From Bolinopsis microptera (taxonomy: Eukaryota; Ctenophora; Tentaculata; Lobata; Bolinopsidae): DNA of 64,000 nt. The notes under the pieces are model-generated. The model was not told where the DNA came from. It made no database searches and worked only from the letters and a program-made list of their open reading frames with translations. The stretch's first letter is position 1. Every line of letters starts with the position of its first letter. This document shows positions 11,996-24,085 of this stretch, one piece after another. The position numbers were made by a program, and so were the translations under genes. Where the stretch lies: the NCBI RefSeq assembly GCF_026151205.1, contig NC_087083.1:10910944-10974943 (forward strand), given 5' to 3'.

Positions 11996-12726
11996 GAGAC
12001 CTCTTCAAGTACAAGTAAGTACTCGATATATAGATCTGGATACCAGTTGGGAGGTGAGCCACAGTTTATCTGACACACGTGACAGCATTAACCAACTTAC
12101 CAACTAATGCCCAGACTCTCTCTCTCTCTCTGCCATGACGTATGGTCCATGATCCTTTTTAATTCCTGTTCAATCCCTGTTAGAAGAGGGAACAAAGCCG
12201 CAGTTTCCACCATGAATGTACATGTAGTTAGGTTTTGACTTGTAGTCGCAACTGGATAAGAATAGTGTACCATCAAAAACTTACGCTCAACAATCAACAG
12301 AGCGAGCGAGAGATTTGGCTGGATTTCTTGTTTATCTCTAAATAAATTGCATAGTATTAAAGTGTATTAAGCTTGTTGTTGGCTTGTTAAGTTCTAGTTG
12401 AGGATTTTACGACTTTACGAATAGCCGAGACCTTGTAATCGGTGTAGTTTTAAAATAGGTGCTGGGCTGTCAAGAATTGTAATTCTGACAAGAATCCTAT
12501 AAAGAGATTAATTTCAGTGCTCGTGGGGCCGAATTAGTTCAGTATCGACTATGGTGTGGTATACGAATTATAACTTTATAAACATAAATTAAACAATAAC
12601 TAAACAAATATATATCGGCTCAAAGCCAAAGTAAGTGACATGTGTTATACTACAAGGTTTCTTTCTCTTGAAAAGTTCGGCAAATAAGATACCTTGTTCA
12701 AGTCATTATATTGGAAGTAATAGTTT

Positions 12727-13205
12727 CTAGGGGTTACGGTTACTATAGGGTTACTAAAGGTTACGGTTACTAGGGTTACTAGGGGTTATGGTTACGGTTA
12801 CTAGGGGTTACTAGGGGTTATGGTTACAAGGGTTACTAGGGGTTATGGTTACTAGGATTACTAGGGGTTACTAGGGTTTCTAGGGGTTACAGTTACCAGG
12901 GTTACTAGGGGTTACTAGGGTTACTAGAGGTTATGGTTACTAGGGTTACTAGAAGGCTCAAGGCATGGTTACTAGAAGGCATGGTTACTGTGGTTACTAG
13001 CGGTTATGGTTACTAGGGTAACTAGGGGTTATGGTTACTAGGGTTACTAAAAGGCATGGTTACTAGAAGGCATGGTTACTAGAAGGCATGGTTACTAGAA
13101 GGCATGGTTACTGTGGTTACCAGAAGGCATGGTTACTAGAAGGCATGGTTACTGTGGTTACTAGAAGGTATGGTTACTAGTAACTATGGTTATACTAGAA
13201 GGATG
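12727..13205. repeat. GGTTACTAGGG / GGTTACTAGAAGGCAT minisatellite
   Basis: Degenerate tandem repeat of GGTTACTAGGG with GGGTTATGGTTAC variants in the first half, passing into a 16-bp variant, GGTTACTAGAAGGCAT, in the second half. It looks like a two-phase expansion from one seed. It resembles telomeric repeats superficially, but the CTAG core makes it a local minisatellite. Confidence 0.88.
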
Positions 13206-16200
13206 GTCGTGTGTTCCTTAGCACGCTGTAACTAAATTAAATTATTCCTCACGTCTATTATCCATTATCAGTTGATGTATCATCTAATAGAATCATCATC
13301 ATGGCTGATCTCCCACCACACTCCAACCAATTAAAGACACCCTTCCAACAACCACCGCCCTCCAATGTTAGCTAATTGATCGCTAATTACTCACTAATTA
13401 CCCTGCACTTTCCTGGTACATGGACAACATGGTCGCGGTGATTTGTTCCATGAGGTGCATTAGAAAACCAATCAGTCTTTCTGGAAGTTTCCAGATTGAA
13501 GTGCTAGTGCTAATGAAGATATTATGATCGATATTCAATTATTGCGTCATCAATATGTCGCAGATAAATTTGACAATGATGCGCTGCAGTAATTTGCAAT
13601 TTCATGGTAATTACATGGCCTGTTCCTACTTGTCGTTGTAAGGTAATTGGGTATTTTCGGTTAATTTCAGTTAATTTAGAGATTTTTTGGTACGTGTCAT
13701 AACCTTGCCTATTTAAGTTTAGATTTTAATGCTATTAATACATAATAAGTTAGGAACAGGGAATTGTGTTGTTTCTTAAGGCGCTTATATTAATTGTTAG
13801 AGTTTGTTAGAAATTTAGGTTTGATACCCTTTATAAGTTTATATAGATGAGTCATCCTTTTTTAGTTTTTTTGTTCTCACAGACATATTTTGTAAGTTCG
13901 CTATTTTAGGAATGTGCTTATATGTTAGACGTTTATCTGTGTTTGTCAGTATGATACTGTTACTAGGGGTTACGGTTACTAGGGTTACTAGGGTTACTAG
14001 GGTTACACAGACATTTTATTAAGTTCGCTATTTTAGGAATGTGACGTTTATAATTTGTATTTGTCAGTGTGATACTGTTTGTAAGGAATTCACAGGCTTG
14101 ATTTTGATATTAATTATAGTTTGACACCTAATTGATAAATTATTTTTGCGGCCGCCGGGCATTTAAAAACCTAGTACGACTGGGCAATAAAACTCATTTG
14201 TATACATTTACTAAATTTAGCGGTCTGTGCATGGAACCAGAAGGAAAACATATGTGAAATTAATAATTAATAATACAATATGAGCTCCTTGTACCTTTGT
14301 AAATTTCGTGTACTAAAAGACTAAAGAACAAGCTTAATTTTAACCCTCGTCGTAACCCCCAAACTTCCCTCCCGGCGGCGGCTTCGTTTCAAATAAACAG
14401 CGGCGAGTTATAAAACACGCAGGTTACTAGGGTCACTGTGTTACTGTTCTCACAGTTAAAAGTCTGGGCTTTATAATCTAGTTTTTATTTACTTTAATAA
14501 ATAATATTGCGGTGAGTTTATTTCTAAAGTTGTTACTTAAACGTCTAAAACTAAATCCTGTCGTATCAACTATATGTTTTCAGACCCACAGTGTTTTTCA
14601 ATGTTTTTGAAATACCTGATAACTGTTAAAGTGTTAGGGCAGGATTACGTAAAATATATACTTATAATGTTGATAATTGTGGGTCTGATACTTATTATAT
14701 TTTATACATTTTTCATCCACATTGATATTTCATTTCATAATTAGTCTATAGTCCTCATGGAACACGCCAATTATTATTTACTAAATAGTAAAATGATAAT
14801 ATAGATATAATAACGGCATCATCAAATACCGAAATTGTTCATTCCATTTTCTTTAAATGACTGGTTTGAGTTTCATTTTAGAAGGTTTTTGTTCTTTACA
14901 CGGTTTTAAATGTTATAATAGTTCGAGCAACTAGGACTAGTCTTCCGTCTATACAACCATTTCATTTTTATTTTATACTGCAACCATGCCTATTCTTGTT
15001 CATAAGTATAAAAGCCTTCAAAAAGCCTTCAAATAAGCGAATGGGAATTACAATCTTGACAATATAAACGTTTAACAGTTTATGATTAACGGACGTGCTC
15101 TTTGAGTCAAATGACCAAAGAATTTTCTCGCAATTGTTGAATCAACGTATTTTCATTTCAACTTCAGGGAAAATAAATAAATAACTGGATCACAAAAATG
15201 GTATATATCAGTATATTCTTAAATAAGTTTAAATATGTTGTTAAAAGTTTAAATATGCGCATAATCTCGCTTCATTACACTTAGTATTGCTAAGTATCGA
15301 TATGCTCTGTATGGGTTATCAACTCTTTTAATTGTTAACCTAATTAGTAATATTAAAACTTAACCGTATGACTTTTAATGCCCTCGGCCTCCAATCTCCA
15401 TTGTAATAAAATTGTATATGGTTTTAAAACGATTTAGCCCGAGGTCAGAGAATATTGTGAGTTTGACAATATTATATGCTGCCACATCATTCTTAGTGCT
15501 CTAGTGGTGTTTTGATCCGACCTTATAACGTTACATAATTGATTCCTATTGTTATTCGTACGTGTATTTTTATCGCCATAAAAATTACCAATCCGACTAG
15601 TTCTACTTTTGATACTTGACCTGGATCTATTTTGCAAATCCTATTATCTCATCATGTCATCATTTGCATTACAACAATTATAAACATGTCTCGATTTATT
15701 GAGCTTAACAATCAAACCGTCCGAGTGCATGACTGTCGCGAATTGTTTACGTTGTGCTCATTACAAGCGAATATTAGCAATATTATAGTAATCGCAGACA
15801 AAATACGCCTTTTTAATGCACCGTTTTTATAGCTTCGATTGACATTTTTGAGGAAAAATGTTTCTTTAAACATAAAAATATTCCCCCTCTGAAGCTAAAT
15901 AGCTTGAAAAGTTAGATAATATTTAAAGTGTCTGTTTTGCTCATTAGGCACGAGTACTTAGTCGCAATAGTAACCAGACAAAGACGGATTTTTCTTTGGA
16001 ACAATCTGTCGAATATTTTATGCTTTGTCATCATTTGCCGATTGACGTATTTTTCTGAACACAATGCCGGTTATTTACGATGGTCATTCGAATGATTTTT
16101 TTTGTAATTCCTTCCTTTTTTTGACAGTGCTCATGTAACCTGTCTTTCTTTGAGGTATTCCACCAAGAAATAAACTAGTGGATCTTGTAAAGCACAACAA

Positions 16201-16649
16201 TTTCTTATCCATACTTCTGTAAACTAATAGATCGTGTGTGATGAAGTATGAAAATTATGGCATAGTAGGCTGGACCAAGGAGGTCCACAAGAGGATATCT
16301 TAAAAGAGGATCCTTTTATCTTCTGTATAAATACTCAATTTGGTTGAATAGTTTACTTTTAAAAACTTCAGTTTTGATCTTACATCGATTTTAAGTGATT
16401 TTGATACTGTCCCTAAGATATCGATTGATCATGATAATTCTAACATTTGTTCAGCTAACCAACATGTCAGAAACGTAACAAATGTGACTGTCACGTGACA
16501 CTAATCAGACGGTACCAGCAAGATTGACTTGAAGAGAAGGCTATCAGTCTATCAAGCTCCTAGTAATTATTGAATCGCTGACAGATAAAGTGTAAAGAAA
16601 CACTACTCAACTAATCAACAATTCATTTATCAGAAGTAAATTTAGAGCC
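13206..16649. other. Intergenic DNA, no gene recognised
   Basis: This stretch holds unique AT-rich sequence plus the direct duplication listed at 13878-14080. Short open frames at 15434-15832 on both strands have no recognisable domain or splice context. The ~150 bp upstream of the RRM gene (16490-16649) hold a CACGTGA box at ~16493 and may contain its promoter. Confidence 0.5.
13878..14080. repeat. ~80-bp direct duplication around a GGTTACTAGGG seed
   Basis: A segment starting CACAGACAT and ending near GATACTGTT occurs at 13878-13960 and again at 14006-14080 with small differences. Between the copies lies a short array of the GGTTACTAGGG unit found at 12.7-13.2 kb. The shared seed suggests the minisatellite unit was copied here, or that both arose from one ancestral stretch. 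Confidence 0.75.
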
Positions 16650-16976
16650 ATGAAAACGAAAGTAAGTCAAAGAAGAGGTACTCACAGCGACAAAAAAGGA
16701 AGAGGAGACTGTTACAAGTCACAAGGCAGAGCACAGAAAAGGGTTCTGTACATTGGGAATCTTCAGAACAATTCACGGAGGGATATTCTGAGAGTGTTCA
16801 GGTTTTATGGTCCGATAAAGAGACTCTGGGTTTCCAAGTGTGCTACGTACGCTTTCCTTGAATTTAGGAACCCTGGAGACGCCCACTTTGCTAGGTGTAG
16901 ACTCAATGGGGGTGTTATTGGAGAAGAGAATGATAAGAACCACAGGATTATAGTTGATTGGGCCGATGTACAATGA
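16650..16976 (+). CDS. SR-protein-like single-RRM RNA-binding protein, intronless
   Basis: A 108-codon frame with a good start context (GCCATGA). After a basic Lys/Arg-rich N-terminus (1-30) comes one RNA recognition motif: RNP2 at 32-37 (VLYIGN) and RNP1-like CATYAFLEF at 64-72, with both RNP1 aromatic positions kept (Y67, F69). The spacing and the words FRFYGPIKRLWVSK and FRNPGDA match the RRM of SRSF3/SRSF7-type splicing factors (YGPLRSVWVA, FEDPRDA). The protein ends right after the RRM's last strand, so the Arg/Ser domain expected of a true SR protein is missing. It probably binds RNA; without an RS tail it could be a competitor or a diverged retrocopy. No intron and no clear AATAAA just downstream support a retrocopy. 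An in-frame donor-like AAAGTAAGT lies at codons 4-6. Confidence 0.8.
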   Translation: MKTKVSQRRGTHSDKKGRGDCYKSQGRAQKRVLYIGNLQNNSRRDILRVFRFYGPIKRLWVSKCATYAFLEFRNPGDAHFARCRLNGGVIGEENDKNHRIIVDWADVQ

Positions 16977-17889
16977 TTGAATGTGTTTTCTACCCATCAG
17001 TTATTATCTGACAGCGTTTTTAAATATTATTCGTTTGTGTTCACAAAAGTAAAACATTTCTAAAAAGAAATGCAGTTTTGTATAAGTTTAGCTTGATCAA
17101 ATGCAAACTTTAAAAAGATTTATTGTTACATGATTTTTTGTAAATCAACATATTTATGATCTTGTAGTTGTGGAATGAACAAACATTTTTGACACCTTTA
17201 TCGTAACTTTTTCATTTCAATTATATGAAAGAAAATGCATATTTGATATCACCTTATTGACCCTAAATATCCCGGTCATAAGTAAATATAAAAGCTGTTA
17301 ACATTTCCGGTCTCAATTGTTTCCTCATTCCAGAAATGAGAAATCTTTTAAGTTTCAACTTGTGGAAATTTCTTTCCTCGGCCTCAATCACAAACTGGTA
17401 ATCCCAAAATAATTCAAGACAGGGTCAGAGATTTGATGCACTGTGAGTGGTGACGCCATGTTAAGATACAGGGGTGGGAGGGGGGGGGGGGAAAAGTCAG
17501 TATATCGACGTTGGGTCTTATACCACCGCCGTGTTTTAAATCTGAGAGTTGTTGCTTTGCAGATGGCATACTGTACTATTCCATTCCTAAAATTGGGCAC
17601 TCAGTGACTGAGCTATTAAAGTCAACGTATGGATACTGACTTTTGGCCCCCCTAATTGTATCTTAACACTGACTTTTGATTAAGGCACAGGCCTCGTGTG
17701 TGGTGTGAGTTTGACTGGGAAATTTAACTTGAAAGATGACAAGTTTATTGAGCTCATACTGACGTATGTTATTTAAAGTTCGATTTCACTTTCAAATATG
17801 AAAATATGTTGCTTCTTGCTGAGTCAACCCCGAAAACAAACTTTATAAAATCAGAAGTATGCGCGTTATTCGGAACAGTTAAATTGTTA
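16977..17889. other. 3' flank of the RRM gene, no further gene seen
   Basis: Apart from a short G run (17477-17490), no repeat or gene is recognised. The 3' end of the RRM transcript should fall in the first few hundred bases, but only weak AT-rich polyadenylation-like words are present. Confidence 0.45.
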
Positions 17890-18244
17890 CTGTAACAGCA
17901 AGTGTAAGAGCAAGAACGTGTAACAGAACGTGTAACAGAACGTGCAACAGAACGTGTAACAGAACGTGTAACAGAACGTGTAACAGAACGTGTAACAGAA
18001 CGTGTGACAGAACGTGTGACAGAACGTGTAACAGAACGTGTAACAGAACGTGTGACAGAACGTTTAACAAAACGTGTAACAGAACGTGTAACAGAACGTG
18101 TAACAGAACGTGTAACAGAAAGTGTAACAGAACGAGTATCAGACAGTGTAACAGACGGTGTAACAGAACGTGTAACAGAAAGTGTAACAGAACGTGTAAC
18201 AGACGGTGTTTAACAGACGGTGTTACAGAACGAGTAACAGAAAG
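17890..18244. repeat. 12-bp minisatellite (AACGTGTAACAG)n
   Basis: About 28 copies of AACGTGTAACAG with single-base variants (GTGTGACAG, AGTGTAACAG, GACGGTGTAACAG). The variants are more frequent at the right end. A Thr-Glu-Arg-Val frame on plus and a Leu-His-Val frame on minus arise because the period is a multiple of three. Confidence 0.94.
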
Positions 18245-19148
18245 TGCTAATCTCCGTACTTTTTCCCAATCTTACCAAAGATGGTTAGCATGATGACCAC
18301 CAAAAGTATTAACCCAATATCAACCGAAGTTACAAAATAAAAATCTTCAATCGTAAATGTGTCTTAACGAAAGTGAGTGAGAGAAACACTTGTGGCAATT
18401 TTATTTACTGATCCTCTTATTTGTAAAGCTATCCTTAATACATTATATGTAGTTACAAAGTGTGATAACCGTTTCAATAGGGGTCGAATTCACAAAAAGA
18501 ACGTAAACCATTAATTTAAAGCAACCGCCGCTCCTGTCTCTTGATTGCTGATGATGATCAGGAACACATGACGTATCATCACGACGATTATTGGTCACTC
18601 GAAATCGACCCGTTAAGAATGTAGGTAATGTAGGTGTGATAGTTGTTTTTGCGTATTTGTTACCTGTTGCTAATTGATCAACAGGATCAAAATGTTGATT
18701 GTATTATTAAATCATGGTATAACTATAAGGAAGCATTGTTGACTTCTGAAACCAAGTTTAATCGATTTCTCTTGCAATTTAGGTCAGGAATGGCTATCAA
18801 AATAAGTTTAAAACTGCGGTACAGCTGTACTTACACTCACATTCACAAGCATGCAAGCTCACCTGGTCCAATGAGCGGGAAACGGAGAACAAGCTCTGGT
18901 GACGTCATAGTCACGTGACCTCAGGCTCATAATCACGTGATCTCAGACCCAATCAAATAGGTTCTGGCCTGGTCAGCTCCCTGTTACCCGATGTTGAGGT
19001 GACGTACGACACCTCGTTGACCCAATCAATGTCTGGAAGGCTGCAAATTTTCACATGCCAAATTCATAATATTCTTTAAGAGTTGCTGCGAGATGACGAT
19101 ACATAGAGGCTGCAGAATTATGAGAACTACCAGATCCTGGTGGAACCT
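18245..19148. other. Intergenic DNA with CRE/E-box-like cluster
   Basis: No gene is supported. At 18899-18945 the sequence carries GTGACGTCATAG, TCACGTGACC and TCACGTGATC in 50 bp, one CRE-like and two CACGTG E-box palindromes. This could be a regulatory cluster, but there is no adjacent transcript evidence. Confidence 0.4.
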
Positions 19149-19152
19149 TTAA

Positions 19153-20521
19153 GGGGGGGGGGGGGGGGGGGGGTTCACCCTGATTTTTTGTGAAACTTGG
19201 TTTCGAGATAGCAGTTGACCAACAAACTAGGACCAGTGACCAAACTTTTGAGGGGGTCCCGGACCCCAACCGCCAGACGGTGCCCGCGGGGCAGCCACGC
19301 CCATATTTGGTCCAAATCAGGCCCAATTTAGCCAAATACCCTGAACATGTCCAAACCCCAGATTTTAGGTGCTTTACTTGTAGCTAGTGGTTTTCTGAAC
19401 TCGTAAATGAAGTTTCATCATGATTGGACAAAAAATGACTGAGTTATGAGCTAAAAACTATATGCCCATATTTGGGCATACGCACTATATTTGATCGATT
19501 TTGGCCCATAAATTGGTCAAATATCAATATTTTTGAATGAAACTAACTTTATATGAAAGGTAAGCCTAAACTACACATTCTCTATGATTATCAGCTCAAT
19601 ATCTACCTAACTGTGGATTCTGTGTTCAAATAATCACAAAAAATGAACAAAATCTCCCATATCTCAGTTCGCGATATTTGCAAAACTGACTTCGCTCAAA
19701 ACAATAGAACTCAATAGGGTTTCAATATTTTTTCATGAAATTTTCAGAATCAACGTAGAATTGTCTCTTGACCTTAAGTTTTGGGACAGAATTTTGAGTT
19801 AGGCCTTTAAAAAAATTTGGCGGCCAAATTCTGAAAAATGCCCGGCAAATTTTAGAATTTGGCCGCCAAATTTTTTTAAAGGCCTAACTCAAAATTCTGT
19901 CCCAAAACTTAAGGTCATGAGACAAATTTCATGAAAAAATATTGAAACCCTATTGAGTTCTATTGTTTTGAGCGAAGTCAGTTTTGCAAATATCGCGAAC
20001 TGAGATATGGGTGATTTTGTTCATTTTTTGCGATTATTTGAACACAGAATCCACAGTTAGGTAGATATTGAGCTGATGATCACGGAGAATGTGTAGTTTA
20101 GGCTTACCTTTCATATAAAGTTAGTTTCATTCAAAAATATTGATATTTGACCAATTTATGGGCCAAAATCGATCAAATTTAGTGCGTATGCCCAAATATG
20201 GGCATATAGTTTTTAGCTCATAACTCAGTCATTTTTTGTCCAATCTTGATGAAACTTTATATACGAGTTCAGAGGACCACTAGCTACAAGTAAAACACCT
20301 AAAATCTGGGTTTTGGGCATGTTCAGGGTATTTGGCTAAATTGGGCCTGATTTGGACCAAATATGGGCGTGGCTGCCCCGCGGGCACCGTTTGGCGGTTG
20401 GGGTCCGGGACCCCCTCAAAAGTTTGGTCACTGGTCCTAGTTTGTTGGTCAACTGCTATCTCGAAACCAAGTTTCACAAAAAAATCAGGGTGAACCCCCC
20501 CCCGGCCCCCCCCCCCCCCCC
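19153..20521. mobile_element. 1.37-kb palindromic fold-back element with TTAA target duplication, copy 2
   Basis: Exact TTAA flanks are present at 19149-19152 and 20522-20525. The termini are a 21-nt G run (left) and a C-rich run (right). The two ~675-bp arms are near-identical inverted copies meeting at ~19837, where GGCGGCCAAATTCT and AGAATTTGGCCGCC face each other across about 20 nt. The family relation to 9936-10807 is clear from shared arm blocks. No transposase is encoded; the mirrored 65- and 84-codon frames on the two arms are by-products of the symmetry. A TTAA duplication with purine-first ends is known for Kolobok, and TTAA also for piggyBac. Transcription would yield a very long hairpin RNA. 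Confidence 0.88.
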
Positions 20522-20525
20522 TTAA

Positions 20526-21745
20526 GCGATCCATGATATCACGACAGGCCCTAAATTGTATGGTGCGCTTTATAGCATGTGAGACGTCACCATATCACTA
20601 TCAGGATTGTAAATTGCAAGGCTTCGACAATGCTATTAAAAAAGGGTAATGCTTTTATGTGCACTTTATTTGACCTATTAGGGGAAATTATTGAAATACA
20701 TTGCTTTCCATTCTTCGCCCTCTTCAGTTCACAATGCACGTCATCCTCATATCTGTAAAATGACAGCTCGGGTCCTTTTGTGTGTTTTTGCATTATATCT
20801 TATTTGGTCATGTAGGGAACCACAATTATTAATATTATAAAAAAGAATTTTATATCTTTATATATAGTTGAACAAAATATTTCAATCTTTAAAATGGTCA
20901 CAAAACTTGATTATTTTTAATAATAATTTAAAACAATAGAAAAATACTGACAATACCCATAAACTCATAAACGATAGCAAAGATTTTTTGATATCAACAT
21001 CAAGGTTGCGTGACCTTCAGTTTAAAATCACTATCAAATATTTTAAAACGTTTTCATTTTGATAATTCATATCTATGCTTCATATCTGTTGTTGATATAA
21101 GCATGTTAAACTACTTTGTTTCATTTCATTAACCAGCTTGAGGGAGTAACCTTAAATCCATTTACGTTAACCGTGCGTTAAGTGTCCGTTAAACTTAAAT
21201 GTCCGTCAAATGTCCGTTAAGTGTACGTTAACCGTGCGTTAACCGTGCGTTAAGTGACCAGCGAAAGATTACCGAATTGCCTGTTGATGTAAACATGAAT
21301 TGAACTACTTGGTGCCACAGACGTTCACTGTCTAAAATAGTAACAGTGGTCCCACGAGGCTGTCACCTGGATGGTATTAATGTTAATATTAAAACTTGTT
21401 TTAATTACGTGCAATTTATTTAAATATCCCGACAGCGACACTTAATCTCGATGCATAACAGATTAACAGCGAGGAAGTAAAAATAACTACGTCAGAAGGG
21501 GCAGAAAATGGTTTTCAGAGTTGTGGAATTAAACGAAGCTGTATTTCAACGGTATATATATAACCCAGCAATATATACCATTAATTTAAAGGAAGCGAGG
21601 AAGTAGCAAAATATATATTACGTGTCAAACTATTCTTGATATGACGCTTTGAAACCATCTTTCACTCTTTAAGTTCTGTAAACGTAAACGTAATTCATAA
21701 CTATTATATATCCCTGATAAGATGGAGCACTATATGAATCCATCC
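20526..21745. other. Intergenic DNA upstream of the tandem array
   Basis: No gene is supported. At 21165-21260 CGTTAACCGTGCGTTAAGTG and ATGTCCGT(T/C)AA pieces recur several times as a short repeat cluster, reminiscent of the ATGTCCG pieces at 1.7 and 52.8 kb. From ~21460 on, scattered similarity to the upstream part of the later units begins (TAAACGAAGCT, GCGAGGAAGT), so the first duplication edge is eroded here. Confidence 0.5.
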
Positions 21746-23159
21746 TGATTAAAGCGAGGTTGAAAGGTAGAATACCATTTTTAATATGACGCAGGAGAGC
21801 CATATTTAAATTCTATAAACGTATGCGACATAAACTGAATCCCAGGAAGGTTATCCTCGTGAGACAAGCTAATTATAATAACGCCTACTCGCTATTTAAA
21901 GGAGAGGGTGCGGATCATTCCCACGAGAGAGAGCTGCTTAATTCAAAAGTGGTTTATATGAAGCTTTGAAGGGGTAGTGATTGCTGTGACGCACGTAGAA
22001 CCCTTTATAGAATCAGTTATATAGGCATGCCTAAGTCGTTTAATCTCGTATATGCTCTCCAGTTGTGTTCGATTTCGTGACCTTTTTTAGTAAAAATTTG
22101 CTCCTTCGTTTCTTTTTGTAATTTGTTCTATTTCAAGTAACTTCGATATGATACAAATATACTAAATGTGTAATACAATTGCATGGGCACAGGTTACCAA
22201 AAAGTGATGATCAGTTTTTCACATTTAACAAGTTACCATAGTGACTGAATTATTAAATCTTTGCTTTTTGATCAGTGCATGAAATGTGAATTCAGTTTTT
22301 GTAAAGTGTTCAAGATTACCATGATACTATGATATTATACCAAAGTAGAGGCAGCCTGTATAATATACAACATAGAACAAAGGTTCTTTAAGTAATAAAA
22401 GGGTGATAATCTAAAAATATATTTGGTTTCATAGTTCACATCATTTTCACCAGTTAATACTATAAGAGTCCCTGAACACTGCCTCTTTTATCCTGATCTA
22501 GTACCACTTTTACCTGTATATTATAAAGCTTTATCCGTTATCATGATATTTGGCCTGAGCAAGGATTTTAAATGTCGGGCCGCAGAGTCCAGACGTATAA
22601 ATTGAATCTTTCAATAAATAAAAAAAGTTTTTGAATCAGGAAACAAAGTGTCCAGGGTTGTATGATAAAATTATAATAATACAAAACATCCGTATTATGT
22701 AAGCAGTATTTATGATCCATCTACTTGTAAATCGATAAACGGTTTTTTGCAAATTTGTGCAAGCAGCTCAAATCTTATAAAGTTAAAGACTTAGAGATTA
22801 TCGTCCACGATGATGAAAGCGTAGACCTGAGATTGGCGTGAAATTGGTCTTGAGTTGAGTCCTAGAAAAGGGCTAACAATAACATAAGGGGTCAGTGAAT
22901 AAATTTGTGTTTCAAAAATAAGATGATCAATAATATGTATACCTCAACGAGGAACTGACATAAACTTTCCCAAGGGTCCAAAATCGTTTAATCTATACTT
23001 GACCTAGTATATCAAAATTCAACCATAATTCTGTTTAGTGCTCCAATAGTTTATATGAATGATCCTCCATACTCATATAGTAGTAAATTACTCGAAGCTG
23101 CGTAGAAGCAGTTAACAGGTATATTTATATAGATGGTTCATATTATGGAATCCGTAAAC

Positions 23160-23457
23160 GATCAGATCGAATGGGCGCAGCGATAAATGATGCGTTTTGT
23201 GATTGGAGGCCGCCCCCACACAAGCAATTAAACAGTCAAGCTTAAACGATCAAGTTGCGTAAAACCTCCTTATATAGAGCATATGCAGCAATTGCAGAGG
23301 CAAGGGAACAAATAATGACCCACCTCCATAAAAGGCAACAAAAACAATGGTGAATCTGTATCAGGTTCCTTAAATAAACGCCGGTCCACTAATACAAGGT
23401 GCCATTTCGAGTTTCCATTCTCAGCTTTGTTTTGACTTTTCAGTGGAAACTATTTCG
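23160..23457 (+). promoter_or_regulatory. Conserved promoter block and noncoding first exon, unit 1
   Basis: About 300 bp almost identical in all four units. It contains GGCCGCCCCCACAC (GC-box/EGR-KLF-like), TATATAG at 23271-23277 and a second TATA-like TTAAATAA at 23370-23377. The block ends in TATTTCG followed by the splice donor GTGAGT at 23458. The likely transcription start lies 25-35 bp after one of the TATA boxes. The second is preferred, because the first would include a short upstream ORF. The exon is noncoding. Confidence 0.65.
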
Positions 23458-24085
23458 GTGAGTTACTCAACATTTCATTTCATTTTCATATATATGCAGC
23501 CTGTTTCATAGGGAGTTGCCGTCTGACAACTGCACCATCATAATTATAGGTTAACCTCATACGTCAGGCATTTATAGCTCTGCACTGCTGAGTGCTGCTG
23601 CTATGCCTTCTATAATCATAGCTATTTGATCAGAAATTTGGAACTTATAGAAGTGTAAGAGAATATGTCATTTTGTTCCTCAATATACACATTAAATATC
23701 AGTCTGAGTATTAGACAAAAGAGGACGTCTTTATGACGATTTGAGAAAACTTCAATCTCAATAGATTAGCATGAGTATCTTCGAAATAAAAAAACACTAA
23801 TTTCAATATTGTTCCAATTGTTACACTTGGACCAAAACACTTGGATAAAATAACAAAATAATATGTCTTAAGCGAGTCTACTGAATCGTATAGTTACCAC
23901 TCGTCAACTAATCTAGATATAGGTTCATGGGTTAAAGGAATTTTTCTGTTAGTGGTAAATTTACTTAGAACACACGTTTTGGTAACCTGTGCTCTGTCTG
24001 TCACTATGAGACTCAAATGCCACCTGCAGCTATGAACTAGCAGTTATTCTGTAAATATTCTCTTTAAAAGCTGTAAATTACAGTC

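Noticed and set aside
12727-13205. Interstitial telomere repeat
   Set aside because: The unit is GGTTACTAGGG and variants, not TTAGGG; it degenerates into a 16-bp local form typical of a minisatellite.
15434-15832. Two ~66-codon ORFs on opposite strands
   Set aside because: No domain, no splice context and AT-rich composition like the surrounding noncoding DNA.
18004-18213. Thr-Glu-Arg-Val repeat frame
   Set aside because: Translation of the 12-bp minisatellite; no start context and open in other frames too.
19190-20534. Paired 65-84 aa ORFs in the two arms of the palindrome
   Set aside because: They are mirror images of the same arm sequence and contain no known domain.
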